From contig NC_091117.1 of the NCBI RefSeq assembly GCF_040183065.1, forward strand, positions 108,554,001 to 108,618,000: a stretch of 64,000 nt of DNA, read 5' to 3'. The notes beneath the pieces were generated by a model. It searched no databases, had not been told where the DNA came from, and worked only from the letters and a program-made list of their open reading frames with translations. Position numbers and translations under genes: made by a program. Shown here piece by piece: positions 36,620-47,982 of the stretch; the first letter of the stretch is position 1, and each line of letters opens with the position of its first letter. Origin of the DNA: Periplaneta americana (lineage: Eukaryota; Arthropoda; Insecta; Blattodea; Blattidae).

Positions 36620-36860
36620 TAAGAGCCAAAACCGTGAATTTATACACAGGTTGCGTAAATATTGTGAAAAGAAGTGAGACATGGAGTACCTCTTCGCCTA
36701 GTTACACAAGTGATAGATAGAGTTTGTGACGCTTTGAAGGTGGAAAGAAGAATTATTGTTAAAAGTGTGAAAAAATAAAAAAGTCAAGTTGATCTTAATA
36801 TGCTGACTGAAGTGCTACATATTCCTGGAAAGCAAAGATCAAGACCAAGTAAATTAGAGT
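36620..36860 (+). pseudogene. IS630-type transposase N-terminal remnant
   Basis: Translations across two frames give HRLRKYCEKK then HGVPLRLVTQVIDRVCDALK then VERRIIVKSVKK. This resembles the N-terminus of the IS630-like protein at 49558 (IIQQVIAFCDEEKQTGQYLF and following). Only this piece is left, directly after the LINE tail. Confidence 0.5.
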
Positions 36861-37163
36861 CTCTTTCATTTTATACACTTTCATTATAACATTAATGCTA
36901 TTCCTATAGTCTGTGGTAATATTCTGTATATACACGTGTTTAGATGTGTACATTAACGTAGGATTTGATCAGCATGTGTGAAATGGTTTATAGCCTATAC
37001 GCTTTCGCATTAGTTATTATTTCACAATACAGAATTGGCTGGAGAGTGAGCAATAGTTTTTATTCCATCTGTACTCTATTAGCAACATAGGCGCCGACTC
37101 CCTGGGGCCGAAGGGGCCAGGACCCCCACAATATTCCCAAATAATAATAAATAGGCTAATAAT

Positions 37164-37173
37164 AGTGATGATA

Positions 37174-37240
<67 letters not shown>
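37164..37240. repeat. (TAA)n microsatellite inside hAT
   Basis: About 24 TAA units near the left end of the hAT element. It creates low-complexity Leu/Tyr ORFs on the minus strand. Confidence 0.95.
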
Positions 37241-37241
<1 letters not shown>

Positions 37242-37679
37242 CAACAACAAAATATGTTTTGCATATGCCTTACAGACTGAAAGCAAAAGTGGTGACAAGA
37301 CATGTTGGCGACAATGATTACATTTAACTGGCAACGGACCGTGCTCACGTTATTATTATTTCAACATATCAACAATGCATTTAAACTGCAGACAGCGACT
37401 TTCAAGATACATTGAGCTTTATTTAATTTTCACTTAACAGTCAGTATCCAGGATCACATAGTAACTGTGTCTTGGCCTCATGGCAATATTGTTCAGCGAG
37501 TTGTTGCTAGTTTAACTGTTAATCAGTAATTTAATAGTATAAGTGTATCTAATGTGTGAAACATGGATTGATATACCATTAAGAAACCAAGATTTGGTGT
37601 TGCTCATTCAAGTAATGCAGTGCCTTCTCATCAACAAATGTAGTCTGTACCAGTGGCGATGATAGAAAGCATGAAGATA

Positions 37680-39720
37680 ACAGTGTTACTAGTTCTAGTT
37701 GTGTTGATGGGCTAACTGTACAATCTAATATGTCCACCAGTGAACTTACAGACAATTTTGGGTACTGTAAGAAAATACGTAAAAGAAATTTTCAAGAAAA
37801 GTGGAAATAAACTTCTCCATGGTTAGTGCATAATACAACTGCAGATGTTGTTTATTGCAAATATTGCAGGGAAGCTTATTCTATAATATGGTAAAATTTT
37901 CACAAACAGTGGTTTTAAAAACTAGAAGAAAGTTCTGGAGAAGTTTTGGGTTTATGAAAAATCTGATTGCCACAGTGAATGTGTTTTAGCTGTAAATAAC
38001 TTAAATTCTGGGGTGAATGTATTAAGCCAGGAAATACAGATGAAAGAATCTAAGGTAACATTACTAAAGATACTATCTTCTTTACAGAATCTATCTAGGC
38101 AGAGTCTTGCAATAAGTGATATGAGTAATTTAATTAACCTAATGCGACTGAGAAGTAATGACTGTCCAGAATTTAAAAAATGGATGGATCACGAATCATA
38201 TAAATAGTATTTTCATAATATATGTAATCAAATGCTGGAAATTATAAGTCACAATGTATTGAGAGATATTATAAAATCTGTTCAATCAGCCAAATATTAT
38301 TTATTCCATAATAGTCAATGAATTGTGTGATATTTCTGTAAAGGAACTAGTGTCATTGTGCTTCAGAACAGTTACAGACGATCTTGAAATACAAGAAAAT
38401 TTTGTAGGATTCTACGAAACGTCCAAGACAGATGCCGAAACATTATTTCGTATTATTAATGATGTTATTATACAATTCAATTGTGAAATAAGTAAGTGCA
38501 GAGGCCAGTGCTATGATGGTGCTTCGAATATGGCAGGAATTCAAGCTAGGCTGTCTGAAAAAGAACCCCGGGCACTACTTGTACACTGTTCGGCTCACTT
38601 ACTTAATCTTGTCATTCAAGACACTGTCAAGAGTATTTCTGGCAGCCGGGTTGTACTGAACTTTATTTGTGAGAAATTCGCCAAAAAGACTTTCATTCTT
38701 CAAGCAGCTACAAGACGATGATGTATCAATTTAAGTCCATTTTGTACAACCAGATGGGTGGTTCGCTTCTTATCACTGTCATCTTTTCATTCCAATTATG
38801 AACAATTGATTGAGATTTTTGAAGAGTTGTCAGAAACAGACCCATCAGATGTTAGTTTTAAATCAAGTGGCTTTTATCTTCAAATGCAGTCATTCAATTT
38901 CTATTTCTACTTGTGTGTGTTATGTAAGATATTTTGTCACATTGATGCAGTTAACACTGCGCTACAGAAGAAAACGCTGAGTTTTCAGGAAGCTTATTCT
39001 CTGATTCAGCTCCTGACAGGTACCCTAACACATACCAGAACTAACTATGACACGTTTTGGGAAGAAATCTTAGTGTCAAATCCCTTCACTTACAAGAAAC
39101 ACAGCTACCATGCCAAAGATGCACTCCGAAAAGACTAGATCTTGGAAGTGCCCCTCACAGTTTTTCCACTCCTAAGGGTATGTACCGTCCAAAGTTTTTT
39201 GAAATAATGGATGTTTCCATTCAGTGTCTTGTTTCTAGATTTGAAAGTGCTGCTTCACGTTTATTGGTTAACATTGAGAAATTCGTCACAAATATAAGCA
39301 ATGATGTTACAGACATAACAAACTTTTTTGAAGATGATACTGATTCTGACAGACTGACATTGCACTGTAACATGGTGGTAGACATTTTGAATTCAAAAGT
39401 GAATACAAACTCCTTAGATAATTTTTCTTCAGTTGTACAGTTTCTAAAATGTGATAACTGTGCGTCAAAAATGCTTCCAGAATTAACTAAACTAGTACAG
39501 CTTGTATTTACTGTCCCGGTGTCCATTTGTACAGCTGAAAGATAGTTTTCGAGTCTTCGAAGGCTGAAAAGTTACTTAAGGTCATCAATGGGACAGAGTA
39601 GACTTAATTCAATTTAAACTGCCGCTGAAACATCACCAGCACGTTGGATTTCAATACTATAGCTGACCAGCTCACTGGAAGAAATGAGTTGCACCGCCAT
39701 ACCTTCGCCAGACTTTCATT
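37680..39720 (+). pseudogene. ZMYM1-type hAT transposase pseudogene
   Basis: The N-terminal TTF-type zinc finger survives as SPWLVHNTTADVVYCKYC (about 37815-37870). 38323-38721 encodes the core: ENFVGFYETSKTDAETLFRI, then CRGQCYDGASNMAGIQARLS (second acidic position) and LLVHCSAHLLNLVIQD (hAT C/HxxH motif). 38758-39545 covers the helical insertion and ends FTVPVSICTAER then a stop where FS normally follows, then SSLRRLKSYLRSSMGQSRLN and a final DFNTIADQLTGRNELH. At least six stops or frameshifts are present. Confidence 0.85.
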
Positions 39721-39721
39721 A

Positions 39722-39885
39722 AAATATGCAAATCTAGTCTTTCAGGTAAAGCTCCCTGTGAAGCAGACTTGAATAATTTCAAGGGAAAAATTGTTCCGGG
39801 GCCAGGTATCGATCCCGGGACCTCGGGTTGAACGTACCAGTGCTCTGCCAACTGAGCTACCCGGGAACTCCAACCGGCATCGTCT
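39722..39885 (-). repeat. tRNA-derived SINE inside hAT
   Basis: Minus-strand reading has A box TAGCTCAGTTGGCAGAGCA, B box GGGATCGATACC and an acceptor-like pair (GTTCC/GGAAC). The body is CAATTTTTCCCTTGAAATTA, the same family as 7027-7492. It inserted after the last transposase codons, so it is younger than the hAT. Confidence 0.85.
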
Positions 39886-40435
39886 CAAAATAGGTAATTT
39901 GTTTTGATTATTTTATTCCTTAGACTATTTTATATTGAATTGCGTTCAAATTTGCATAGTCTAGTAGCACAGTTATTATTAATAACTTATTAATCAATTA
40001 TATAAATCTTATTTCAGTTTAGTACAAACTCTAACTTGTCTTTCAATCTACATATTAACGTAAAGCATAAACAGAAATTTTATTTTGAATTGTTGTCACA
40101 CTGAAAATGTTAAAGTATGTGTTCTAAGTGATGTTGAAGCTTGGATTTTCCAAATATTAAGTGAAGGTGCCCCCCCCCTCAATACTTTATGGAAATCGGC
40201 ACCACTGATTGGCAACACAGTTTCTCTCTGTCCCAAGAAACATCAGGGTCAGAGACTTGACGGCTGTATTCTAATAATATGCTTTCTGCAACTCAGCTGA
40301 GAACCAGGTGGCTGCACTGCATTTCTTCTACAATCTATTCAGTAGGCTTACAAAAGGTGAAAAGAGTTTTCCTTATGTAGAGCCTATGGATTATGAATAA
40401 CATCACTAGTTATTGTTTATTGAAACTAAAGTTAC

Positions 40436-40664
40436 CATTAAAAACTGTGCGCTGTCTTTGGATGCTTTCTTCCAATAATCGTTCTCTGCTTTCTGTACGA
40501 CGTGGATTTGTTGTGGAAAACTGTGTTGGCAAAGGAGGTTCATCAGCATTGGTACTTGAACTACTGCCATCTCCATCATCCCTGGGACCAGGTCGCAAAC
40601 CATTACCACATGATGGACACACAGCACTCTGGTTCCTCTCTTCATCCAAATACAAACACAGTTC
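40436..40664 (-). CDS. CCDC85-family gene, exon 2
   Basis: On the minus strand the exon follows GTTTTCAG and begins GAACTG, encoding ELCLYLDEERNQSAVCPSCG. Joined to exon 1 (LELK) this recreates the LELKELCLYLDEER block, a CCDC85 hallmark. Later comes DDGDGSSSSTN, comparable to DLGDGSSST in vertebrate CCDC85B. It ends VFN plus one base at AATG|GTAACT. Length is 229 nt (76 codons + 1). The last third (RRTESRERLLEESIQRQR) is charged and helical. No disruptions. Confidence 0.95.
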
Positions 40665-40741
40665 CTGAAAACACAAAATGCAGGTTAATTTGGAAATTTT
40701 TACCAATACATCATATTCGAAATATATTGTTTCCGTGTGAA

Positions 40742-40790
40742 AAAAAAAAAAACGCGCGCACGCACGCGCACACGCACACACACACTTGGA
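40742..40790. repeat. Poly(A) and CG/CA-rich low-complexity tract
   Basis: A run of A followed by alternating CG/CA dinucleotides in intron 1, about 80 bp upstream (in gene orientation) of the exon 2 acceptor. Confidence 0.85.
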
Positions 40791-41284
40791 ACAACTTATA
40801 ATAAGAAATTATGTTATTCAGTTGCACTTTCACATGAACCCGAAACAGATGCAAGCACAATACATGCATCTGTAAATGGATCAAAACTTAATGCTGATTT
40901 TTTTTCAAACTCAGTAACTTAACAAGAAGTAGTCTTTCAGAAAGTGACAGTGACAACTTTTCAGTATGCCTCCTTCATGGGGAACTGTGAGGTAACTTTA
41001 GAATTTCAGATGGAATGATGGTATACATGTTTTAAAGTCTGACTTTCCCAAAAAGTTAGCAACTTCTCATCTAAAACACTTTTCTCTAGAATTATAATGA
41101 AGTAATGAACATTTGAAATTTAGAAACCATACCGGTAGTATGTAAAAATATTAAAGAAGTAAAAATTACAAAGCTATTACATTACATCACTTCCATTCAC
41201 ATCTAAAAATTTACAGTAATAATTCTGTTACGAAGAAAATAAGAACAGAAAGAAGACTAGGATATTGAATTGAACTTAACAGAA

Positions 41285-41575
41285 GGGGGCACTATGGCCC
41301 AGCACTGCGACCTGTTAAGATCTATTGCGCTAACCCTCTGGTGACACAGGCCCAAACCCACACAGGCTGACCACACTAAGGTTCGCTGCATGCCCAGGTT
41401 TCGAGCAATCAACCCCACTCGTCCCTAGGCCAGCATGGAGGTCGCCAGCCGGCGTTTGGGGAATGCTACAGAATGATAACGAAATGGAGAAATGGTGACG
41501 GAATTATATAAATGCCAAATGTTGAAAAAAATCCCAGACCTGACTGGGAATCGAACCCGACACACACGCACACTC
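41285..41575 (-). repeat. Interspersed repeat with B-box-like end
   Basis: The right part (GACTGGGAATCGAACCCG) on the minus strand gives CGGGTTCGATTCCC, a B box. The rest (GGTCGCCAGCCGGCG..., GACCACACTAAGG...) looks like a SINE-type body. A TC/AC-rich run follows at 41560-41585. Family unidentified. Confidence 0.5.
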
Positions 41576-41799
41576 TCTCTCTCTTGGAACAACTTATTAT
41601 AATAAGAAATTATGTTATTCAGTTGCACTTTCACAGGAACCTGAAACAGATGCGAGCACAATACATGCATAACTATAGGAAGTTAATACAAGCTTGGCAT
41701 TACCGCATTACTCACACTTAAAATAATCATAACATTTAGAATATGGGATATCCTATATACTGCTATACAGAATACCAGTTAATTGTTATAAGCTGCTGC

Positions 41800-42301
41800 C
41801 AAGAAGTCAAAAGGAGGATAGCAATGACGAAGAAAGCTTGAATAAGAAAAGGAGCATTTTCTGCGGATCTCTGGGAAAATAACTAAAGAAGTGACTAGTG
41901 AAGTGCTTTATATGGAGTGTGGCATTGTAAGGGGGCAGAAACATTGACATAATGAAACGAAGAGAATGGAGCATATGAAATGGACAGACATAATGAGAAA
42001 TGAAGCTGTGCTAGAAAGAGTGGGTAAAGAAAGAATAATCCTGAAACTGATCAGGAACAAGAAGAGAAAAAGAAACTGACTGGACCACTGGCTAAGAAGA
42101 AACTGCCTACTGAAGGATGATTGGAAGGAATGGTGAACAGGAGAAAAGTTCGATGCACAATAAGATATCAGATGATAGACAACATTAAGATTCATGGATC
42201 ATATGTGGAGAGTAAGAGGAAAGGCAGAAAATAGGAAAAATTGGAGAATGCTGGGTTTGCAGTGAAAGACCTGTCCTTAGGCAGAACGTAATGAATGAAT
42301 G
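41800..42301 (+). pseudogene. LINE fragment (same family as 5060)
   Basis: The plus strand gives traces of RKRSIFCGSLGK, MEHMKWTDIMRNEAVLERVG, RKRNxLDHWLRRNCLLKD and RKVRCTIRYQMIDNIKIH. It continues to the 3' end GCAGTGAAAGACCTGTCCTT and a short ATGAATGAATGAAC tail. The tail ending (ATGA)n indicates the native 3' terminus of the family. Confidence 0.78.
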
Positions 42302-43167
42302 AACTATAATGTTTGCATAAAACACATTCTTGCACACTAATGGAATTTCCTGTATATAATGCTTCGAACTGCAAGTAAAGAATTCATGCTGTTACTTTAA
42401 TGATCTAGGCCTATGTTCCTTGTGAGGCTGCTAATCCAACACAATTATTGTGAATTTCAGAACAAATCAACTAGTGCATATCTACTTACAGACAGTCATA
42501 TTATCAAAAAGAAATGCAGTCTTGAACAGTGAAATTTTATTTATAAGACATTCATTAAATTATATTTATGGGGTCTGTCACAAGAATGAAATGTGTGGGT
42601 GATATCAATAGTCCATCTGCTATAGTTTAGTTTGTCACACTTCATACTTTTTCAGAGATGAAACATGATTTTCTCTCTGTGGTTATGTTACTAGTCGAAG
42701 TAATTCTTGAAATACAGAAATAGACATCACAGTAATTACACATTTCTTGCAATAAAAATTTAAAGCTGAAATTTTTTCAGCGTAGTAATTAGCAATGTGT
42801 GCAGAGCTATTAGGCCTATGTTTGATACAAAATGCTAACTAGGCCTACCATGTATTCAGTTCTTACCATCTGTAATTTCTGTAGGGACCCTTTAAATGTC
42901 AATATGGCATTTAAACGAATAAATTAAAAACACTGTTACTTATCCTACTGGTGCATTCAAATCAATTTAATTAGTAATTTAGTGGAATATTTGAGGACAT
43001 TTTAATAAAATATTATATTTGAAAATTAGGCCTGTATTATTTTAATATTCTTGATTAAATACTTTTTACCATCGTTACATTACATAGGCTACGTATTATA
43101 TTTGCTCAATTGAAGAGTGTCTACCCAAAACGCGTTCAGTCCATTTTATGACAGGACTGGGCTAGTT
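42302..43167. other. CCDC85 intron 1, no feature recognised
   Basis: AT-rich intron sequence with no coding or repeat structure that I can support. Confidence 0.45.
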
Positions 43168-43175
43168 CTTTTATC

Positions 43176-43381
43176 GGTTAAACGAGCGTTGAGCCACTTC
43201 CGCCGATTTTGGAACAGACACTGACGCACTTAGGTTAGGTTAGGTTAGTTTAGGCTTTTATTATCCCGTCAAGATGAAGGTGAAAGCGATTGAGTGTGAT
43301 TTTTTGTTTTCTATGTTGGCAGTTCAAGTGCGTCGGTGTCTATTCCAAAATCGGCGGAGGTCGCTCAACGCTCGTTTCACC
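43176..43381. mobile_element. 206-bp MITE with ~55-bp TIRs and 8-bp TSD
   Basis: Ends GGTTAAACGAGCGTTGAGC and (reverse complement of right) GGTGAAACGAGCGTTGAGC are inverted; similarity continues about 55 bp. CTTTTATC flanks both sides (43168-43175, 43382-43389). The loop contains four tandem TTAGG-type units (43230-43250). No coding sequence. The 8-bp duplication points to hAT or P-like mobilisation. Located in intron 1 of the CCDC85 gene. Confidence 0.85.
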
Positions 43382-43786
43382 CTTTTATCCACTGGTCTAT
43401 GGATTGAGCAAGTTATCAAGTGGCATGCACAATAACACAAACTTTTAGAAAAGGACTGTTGTTGTTTTGAAAAAAAAAAAAAAGCTTATAACATAACTTA
43501 TTGACATAGGCCTAGGTCTAAAAAAAAATCATACATAGCTTATGTTCTATGTGTTATTCATTAAAGTAACTAAATGAACTGAGCTAGATTTGAGATCACA
43601 CTCTTCATTCCTTTTCATCTTTCTACATATTGTCTAATCTTCATTAGGCCTAATTTATGCATACCACGAATCGGTACCGATGAATCTACTTTAGGCTATA
43701 TCTATTAAACAGCAAATTTTTATGTTCATTACAACGTATGCTACTTGTATTATAAAATATCAATAAAACATCAATGTGCAAGACAC

Positions 43787-44566
43787 CTTTAGTTCCAGAT
43801 TATCCTTGATCAGTTCCTGTTGCTTATTATCCAGTTCTCTTAATTTATTCTGATACGCAGACACTTCTTGACGCATAACACTTGCAGTGTAACGTCCAAA
43901 TCGTTGCCATTCTCGTGCTAGTTTCCGTCCCTTCTGTCTGTCATCATCCAGAAAGCAGCAGAGATCTCTCAATTCTTGATTATCATCACCGAGCCGCTGA
44001 TTTGCTTCTTTCAGCATTCTGATCTCACTCACATAACTCTGCATTCGTCGAGCTGCTTCCCGTGCAGCTTGACCCTGTTCAGAAGCAACTCTGGCTGTGT
44101 CATTTTCGGCCTTACGAACAAACTTCAACATTTCGACAGAACCTAACCTCAATAATTCCTCGTCACCAAGTCTTTGTGGGAGGCCAACTGTTGGATTAGG
44201 TCGTCGTTGTACAAGAGGGGGTTGGATGACAGACGGTGGAACAGGATATTGGGGTGGTGCGGGATATAAGGGTTTACTTGAATCTCCGTTTGCCACTGGT
44301 GGTGGTGGGGGTGGCGGATAATACTTTCCAAGGTCAGACTGAAAAGTTTTTACACCATCTACACTGGCAACTTGAGAGGGGTAACTTTTACCATCTTTTA
44401 CAGCTGGCGCCGAAATAAAAGGTGGAGGATGTGACTGTGTATGAGAAGGATAATGCTTTAGGATACCAGCACCACTATTTACTTGTGGTGGAGGCTGATA
44501 CCGAGGTGGAGCAACCCCAGGTTCTGTGGCTTTGTTGATGTAAGATTGCTGTTTCTTATTTGACAT
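43787..44566 (-). CDS. CCDC85-family coiled-coil protein, exon 1
   Basis: Encodes 260 residues from the ATG at 44566 (MSNKKQQSYINK...). Upstream in-frame codons begin only with TTG, so this ATG is preferred. Residues about 15-125 are rich in Pro, Tyr and Ser (a YYPPPPPPPV run) and probably disordered. The conserved CCDC85 region follows: RLGDEELLRLGSVEMLKFVR, REAARRMQSYVSEIRMLKEA, DDNQELRDLCCFLDDDRQKG, REWQRFGRYTASVMRQEVSA, then KLRELDNKQQELIKDNLELK. The exon ends AAAG|GTGTCT in phase 0. CCDC85 proteins bind catenins (DIPA/CCDC85B; worm PICC-1) and act at cell junctions; that role here is by homology. No disruptions; the best-supported host gene in the window. Confidence 0.96.
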
Positions 44567-45000
44567 GATCAGGATCTTAGCAATGTCAACAGACAACTTT
44601 ACTCTTTCATTTCACTGTATTGAAGTAACTCCATAAGTATGAGCTTCGATGATAAAGGGTTATGTTTCACAAAAATGAAGCCATTGAATTGTACAATAAT
44701 TAGGTCAATACCAAAAAGTGGCACACGACCTTCTTCCATGTGAACAGCTTGTCAAATGATTCCTGAACGCATTTTCGCACTTTAAGTCACACGAAAATGC
44801 ACAACACTTTCAGTCACGTACATTATATAAACAAACACCATTTTAACATCTACACTTTTTGTTAACATTTGAAACCTATCAACACATTTCAGAGAACGGG
44901 AAAAATAATCACAATACAGACACAACTCGCTTCTTTCTCCATTGCAATATGGCGACTCTGATCACTCTGGTGGATATTTAAGTCACCAACTATGGAATGT
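44567..45000 (-). promoter_or_regulatory. Probable CCDC85 5' UTR and promoter region
   Basis: The 430 bp upstream of the start codon are free of recognisable TE sequence, unlike most of the window. At about 44944-44955 GCAATATGGCGACT matches the YY1/Pho-type motif (AANATGGCG) often found near TATA-less metazoan start sites. No TATA box in a convincing position was seen. The exact transcription start cannot be set from sequence alone. Confidence 0.4.
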
Positions 45001-45190
45001 TGGCTAACGCGGGCATTGCGAAGTTTCGTTTCGTAATTTTCGCAGTATATTAATATTGTAAATAATATTCATCCAGAACCTCCTAATCGAATAGACCATT
45101 GATACTTTGATATAAGTACTGTATAAAATAGACAAAAAATTATGCTTCTGTTAGATAGAAACGAATACCAGTACCGGTGTCTCTATTTTT

Positions 45191-47974
45191 CAGTGGCGTA
45201 TACTGGTTTAAGGGCCTGGGCTACCACTGACCCTATTATTACACAAAATATATTTTAAAGTCCCTATAATAAAATTCCTGACCTATTTATATATGAATTT
45301 CAGACGTCTTGATTGGGACGAAAATACTTTGATGACTTCGTCATTGAAATTACAGTTGGGCCGCTTGCGAAGTTTCTGTAGAAATGAATTTTCAATGGAC
45401 ATCAGTGCCAAGCCGGATATACGTTCTTGTGTATGAGTTGATCTACAGTAGGATTTTATTCTCTTCAACGCAGAAAATGTTCTTTCTACTGATGCTGACG
45501 TAGCTGGTATTGTCACAATTAATGTTGCCAATTTAAGGACTTCAGGAATAACTTGGTTCAGCTGGTTTTCATATATGGCAGATAATATTTCATGGATAGG
45601 TTTGTTCGAAAAATCAAAGACTTCTGCAGAATATATTACACTTAATTCATTTTTCAAACGTACTTGATCAAAGTGACTGTTATAGGACTGAAATAATTTG
45701 TTTAGTGCCTCATTCGGGAAGTTTTCTCTATAAGCAGAAAATTTTTGAGAATCTAGAAGATATGTGAACTGAAGCTTTCCATAATCAGAAAATCTGTCAG
45801 TAATTTCCATGTGCATACGATCTAGTATGCTGTAGTACAGCTGCCTGTATTTCAATTCATAATCTCCTTTTCTTCGCTTTAATGGTGGTTCCATTGTATT
45901 GGCTGAAGAATTTTCATTTTCCATATTACTCCATATGGACGGAAACCCACTACGTCTGAACTCAAATATAGTATTTTTTAACTTTGATACCTCTTGCAAG
46001 CAGTATGCTATGTCTAGACTTTTTGTCTGAAGAATATTGTAGAGCACATCTGTATGTGCGAACACTCTAGCATAGACTTCAAGAAGAAATATATTCTGAA
46101 ACTGTGTGAAAAAATACAAATATCCTTAAGCCTGCACAATTACATCATCAACCCAGTTTTCTTCAGAGTCATTACAAATGATATTTTCAAAGAAAACAGT
46201 CAGTTGTTCTCTGTATTACTTTACTGTCTTTACAAGCCGAGATGTAAAATTGCATCTAGTTGGTGCTACTTTTGGGAGTTTCTTTTTCATGAATTCTTGA
46301 GTTTTTCTGATCTTTTAGGAGATGATGAGAAAAATGCAGCTAAACCCGACAGTGTTTTGAAAAAAAAATGCGGCATTCTGGAATGGATGAAGTAATTTGT
46401 TGCAAAACTAAATTGAGAACATGGCTGTAACAATGGACAAATAGTGCTTGAGGATACTTTCCTTGAACTTTTGTTTTTAAGCCATTAATATTTCCCGCCA
46501 TAACTGAAGCACCATCGTATGTCTGTGCAATTAACATATTGCCGACATTGTATTCTGCTATAACACCTTCCACATGCTGAAACCAAGCAGCAGCAGTTTT
46601 GCCCGAACTGACATTTGTGAATCCTATAAACTGTTCTTGAACATTGGCAGTACTATCGACGTATCCTAAAACAGTGGACAATTGACTCTGATTAGAGCAG
46701 TCAATTGTTTCATCAACAACAATGGCCGCAAAAGGTGCTTCTTCTATTTCAGATTTTATGTTCTTTATCATAACCCCACTTATAGCAAATAATAAGTCAT
46801 TATGAATTGCGGGAGAAGTACCACGAAATACTGTTGAACTCTCAAGATGATTGGCCAGTAAATGGTCAAATTCACTTAAGGAACTTAAATATTCAATATA
46901 ATTTAATCTATTGTCTGATTCCACAATCTCATTATGATCCCGAAAAGCCAATTCTTGTTTTCCTAGAAAGCAGACTGCGTTAATAAGATGCAGTAAAATC
47001 TCCCGATTTTTTTTTCCACAGGAGCATTGTGTTGGTTGATATGTAGAGCTTTTTGCTTATCTAGCTGTAAATCAATTCTTGTCTTCCCAAAGTTTGCAAA
47101 GTTCATGCTACTACAAATATGAGCTTTTGATTTGTCGTGTTTTAGGACTGCCGTTCGAAGGGAGTTGATATTAGAAAACCCTCTTTTGACCACACATTAG
47201 TTTCGCGGCTAAATAACAAACATGGCCAGAAAAATAGTTTAGACAGTTTAGAACTACCACACAACCAATTCCACTTACCATATGATGTTGAAGTGAAATG
47301 GCGTGTGTACTCACGCTGTTTTTCTTTTACGTCCATGGACAAATTTAACTCAGGAGTTGGTCTTTCCATTTTCACAATTTCAACTTCCTCGTTGTATGTA
47401 CGACGGTTAAAAGGCACTTTTAATAAACCTTCTATTACACAGTCATTTTCAACACAAACCTCTCCAGAAACTTGTTCTGCCATATTTTTCACAATATCAC
47501 TTAATTGGGAAATTAAAAACTTAATAATTCACAATTAATATAACTCTTAGACACTCGAACAAATCACAAATTTAAAATACTGCACTGCAAGAACACAATT
47601 ACATTCATGAGCTAGCGTGCTAAGCGTACTGTTGCTTCGCGCCTGCGAAGAAACCGATCACGAGAGCGGCAACTCATCCGGCCTTACACTGCACGTTGGA
47701 AACAGAAGAGAGCAGTTGTGCGAAGGACAGAGTGAGCGCAACGGTCACAGGCTACCTCACGTAGCAAGCGGTTTCTCCAGTGATGCCGCCTTGACAACTT
47801 GTTTCTTTTCGAGAGCAGAGAGCGCATATAAATCTAACAATTACTTTAATTTTAATTACTGTGGTAAAACTAATAATACAAAATTATTACATTATGTTAT
47901 ATTATAAACTTTTTCTTTTGTAATTTCCTTGGGCTACCGCCGGTAGCCCCGGTAGTCCGCAGAATACGCCCCTG
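45191..47974 (-). mobile_element. ZMYM1-type hAT transposon, complete ends, perfect 8-bp TSD
   Basis: The left end is CAGTGGCGTATACTGG and the right end, reverse-complemented, is CAGGGGCGTATTCTGC; both lead into GGCTACC-rich subterminal sequence. CTATTTTT flanks both sides (45183-45190, 47975-47982). The 2784-bp element carries one transposase gene on the minus strand with only a few disruptions, so it is relatively young. It lies about 600 bp upstream of the CCDC85 start codon, in the same transcriptional direction. Confidence 0.93.
45283..47483 (-). pseudogene. ZMYM1-type hAT transposase, few disruptions
   Basis: Read right to left: start MAEQVSGEVCVEND (ATG about 47483); zinc-finger region RHFTSTSYGKWNWLCGSSKL then FFWPCLLFSRETNVWSKEGF; AVLKHDKSKAHICSSMNFAN; core APFAAIVVDETIDCSNQSQL (first Asp), NMLIAQTYDGASVMAGNING (second) and LFVHCYSHVLNLVLQQ. 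The C-terminal ORF (46119-45283, 278 codons) ends with the dimerisation block TSASVERTFSALKRIKSYCR and ERISGLALMSIE (third catalytic Glu). Frame changes occur near 47160, at a T-run near 47010 and at an A-run near 46363-46371, with stops between 46130 and 46330. Two disruptions at homopolymers could be sequencing errors. Confidence 0.88.
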
Positions 47975-47982
47975 CTATTTTT

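Larger units (their letters stand above)
37086..40207 (+). mobile_element. ZMYM1-type hAT transposon with TSD, decayed
   Basis: The left end reads CATAGGCGCCGACTCCCTGG. The right end, reverse-complemented, reads CAGTGGTGCCGATTTCCAT. Flanks ATTAGCAA (37078-37085) and ATTGGCAA (40208-40215) form an 8-bp duplication with one difference. The body carries one broken transposase gene, a (TAA)n tract and a SINE insertion at about 39722. It lies in CCDC85 intron 2, ending 230 bp from exon 2, antisense to the gene. Confidence 0.85.

Noticed and set aside
37017..37348. Leu/Tyr-rich ORFs
   Set aside because: They are translations of a (TAA)n microsatellite within a hAT element.
43230..43250. Telomeric TTAGG array indicating a chromosome end
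   Set aside because: Only about four units, lying between MITE arms inside an intron.
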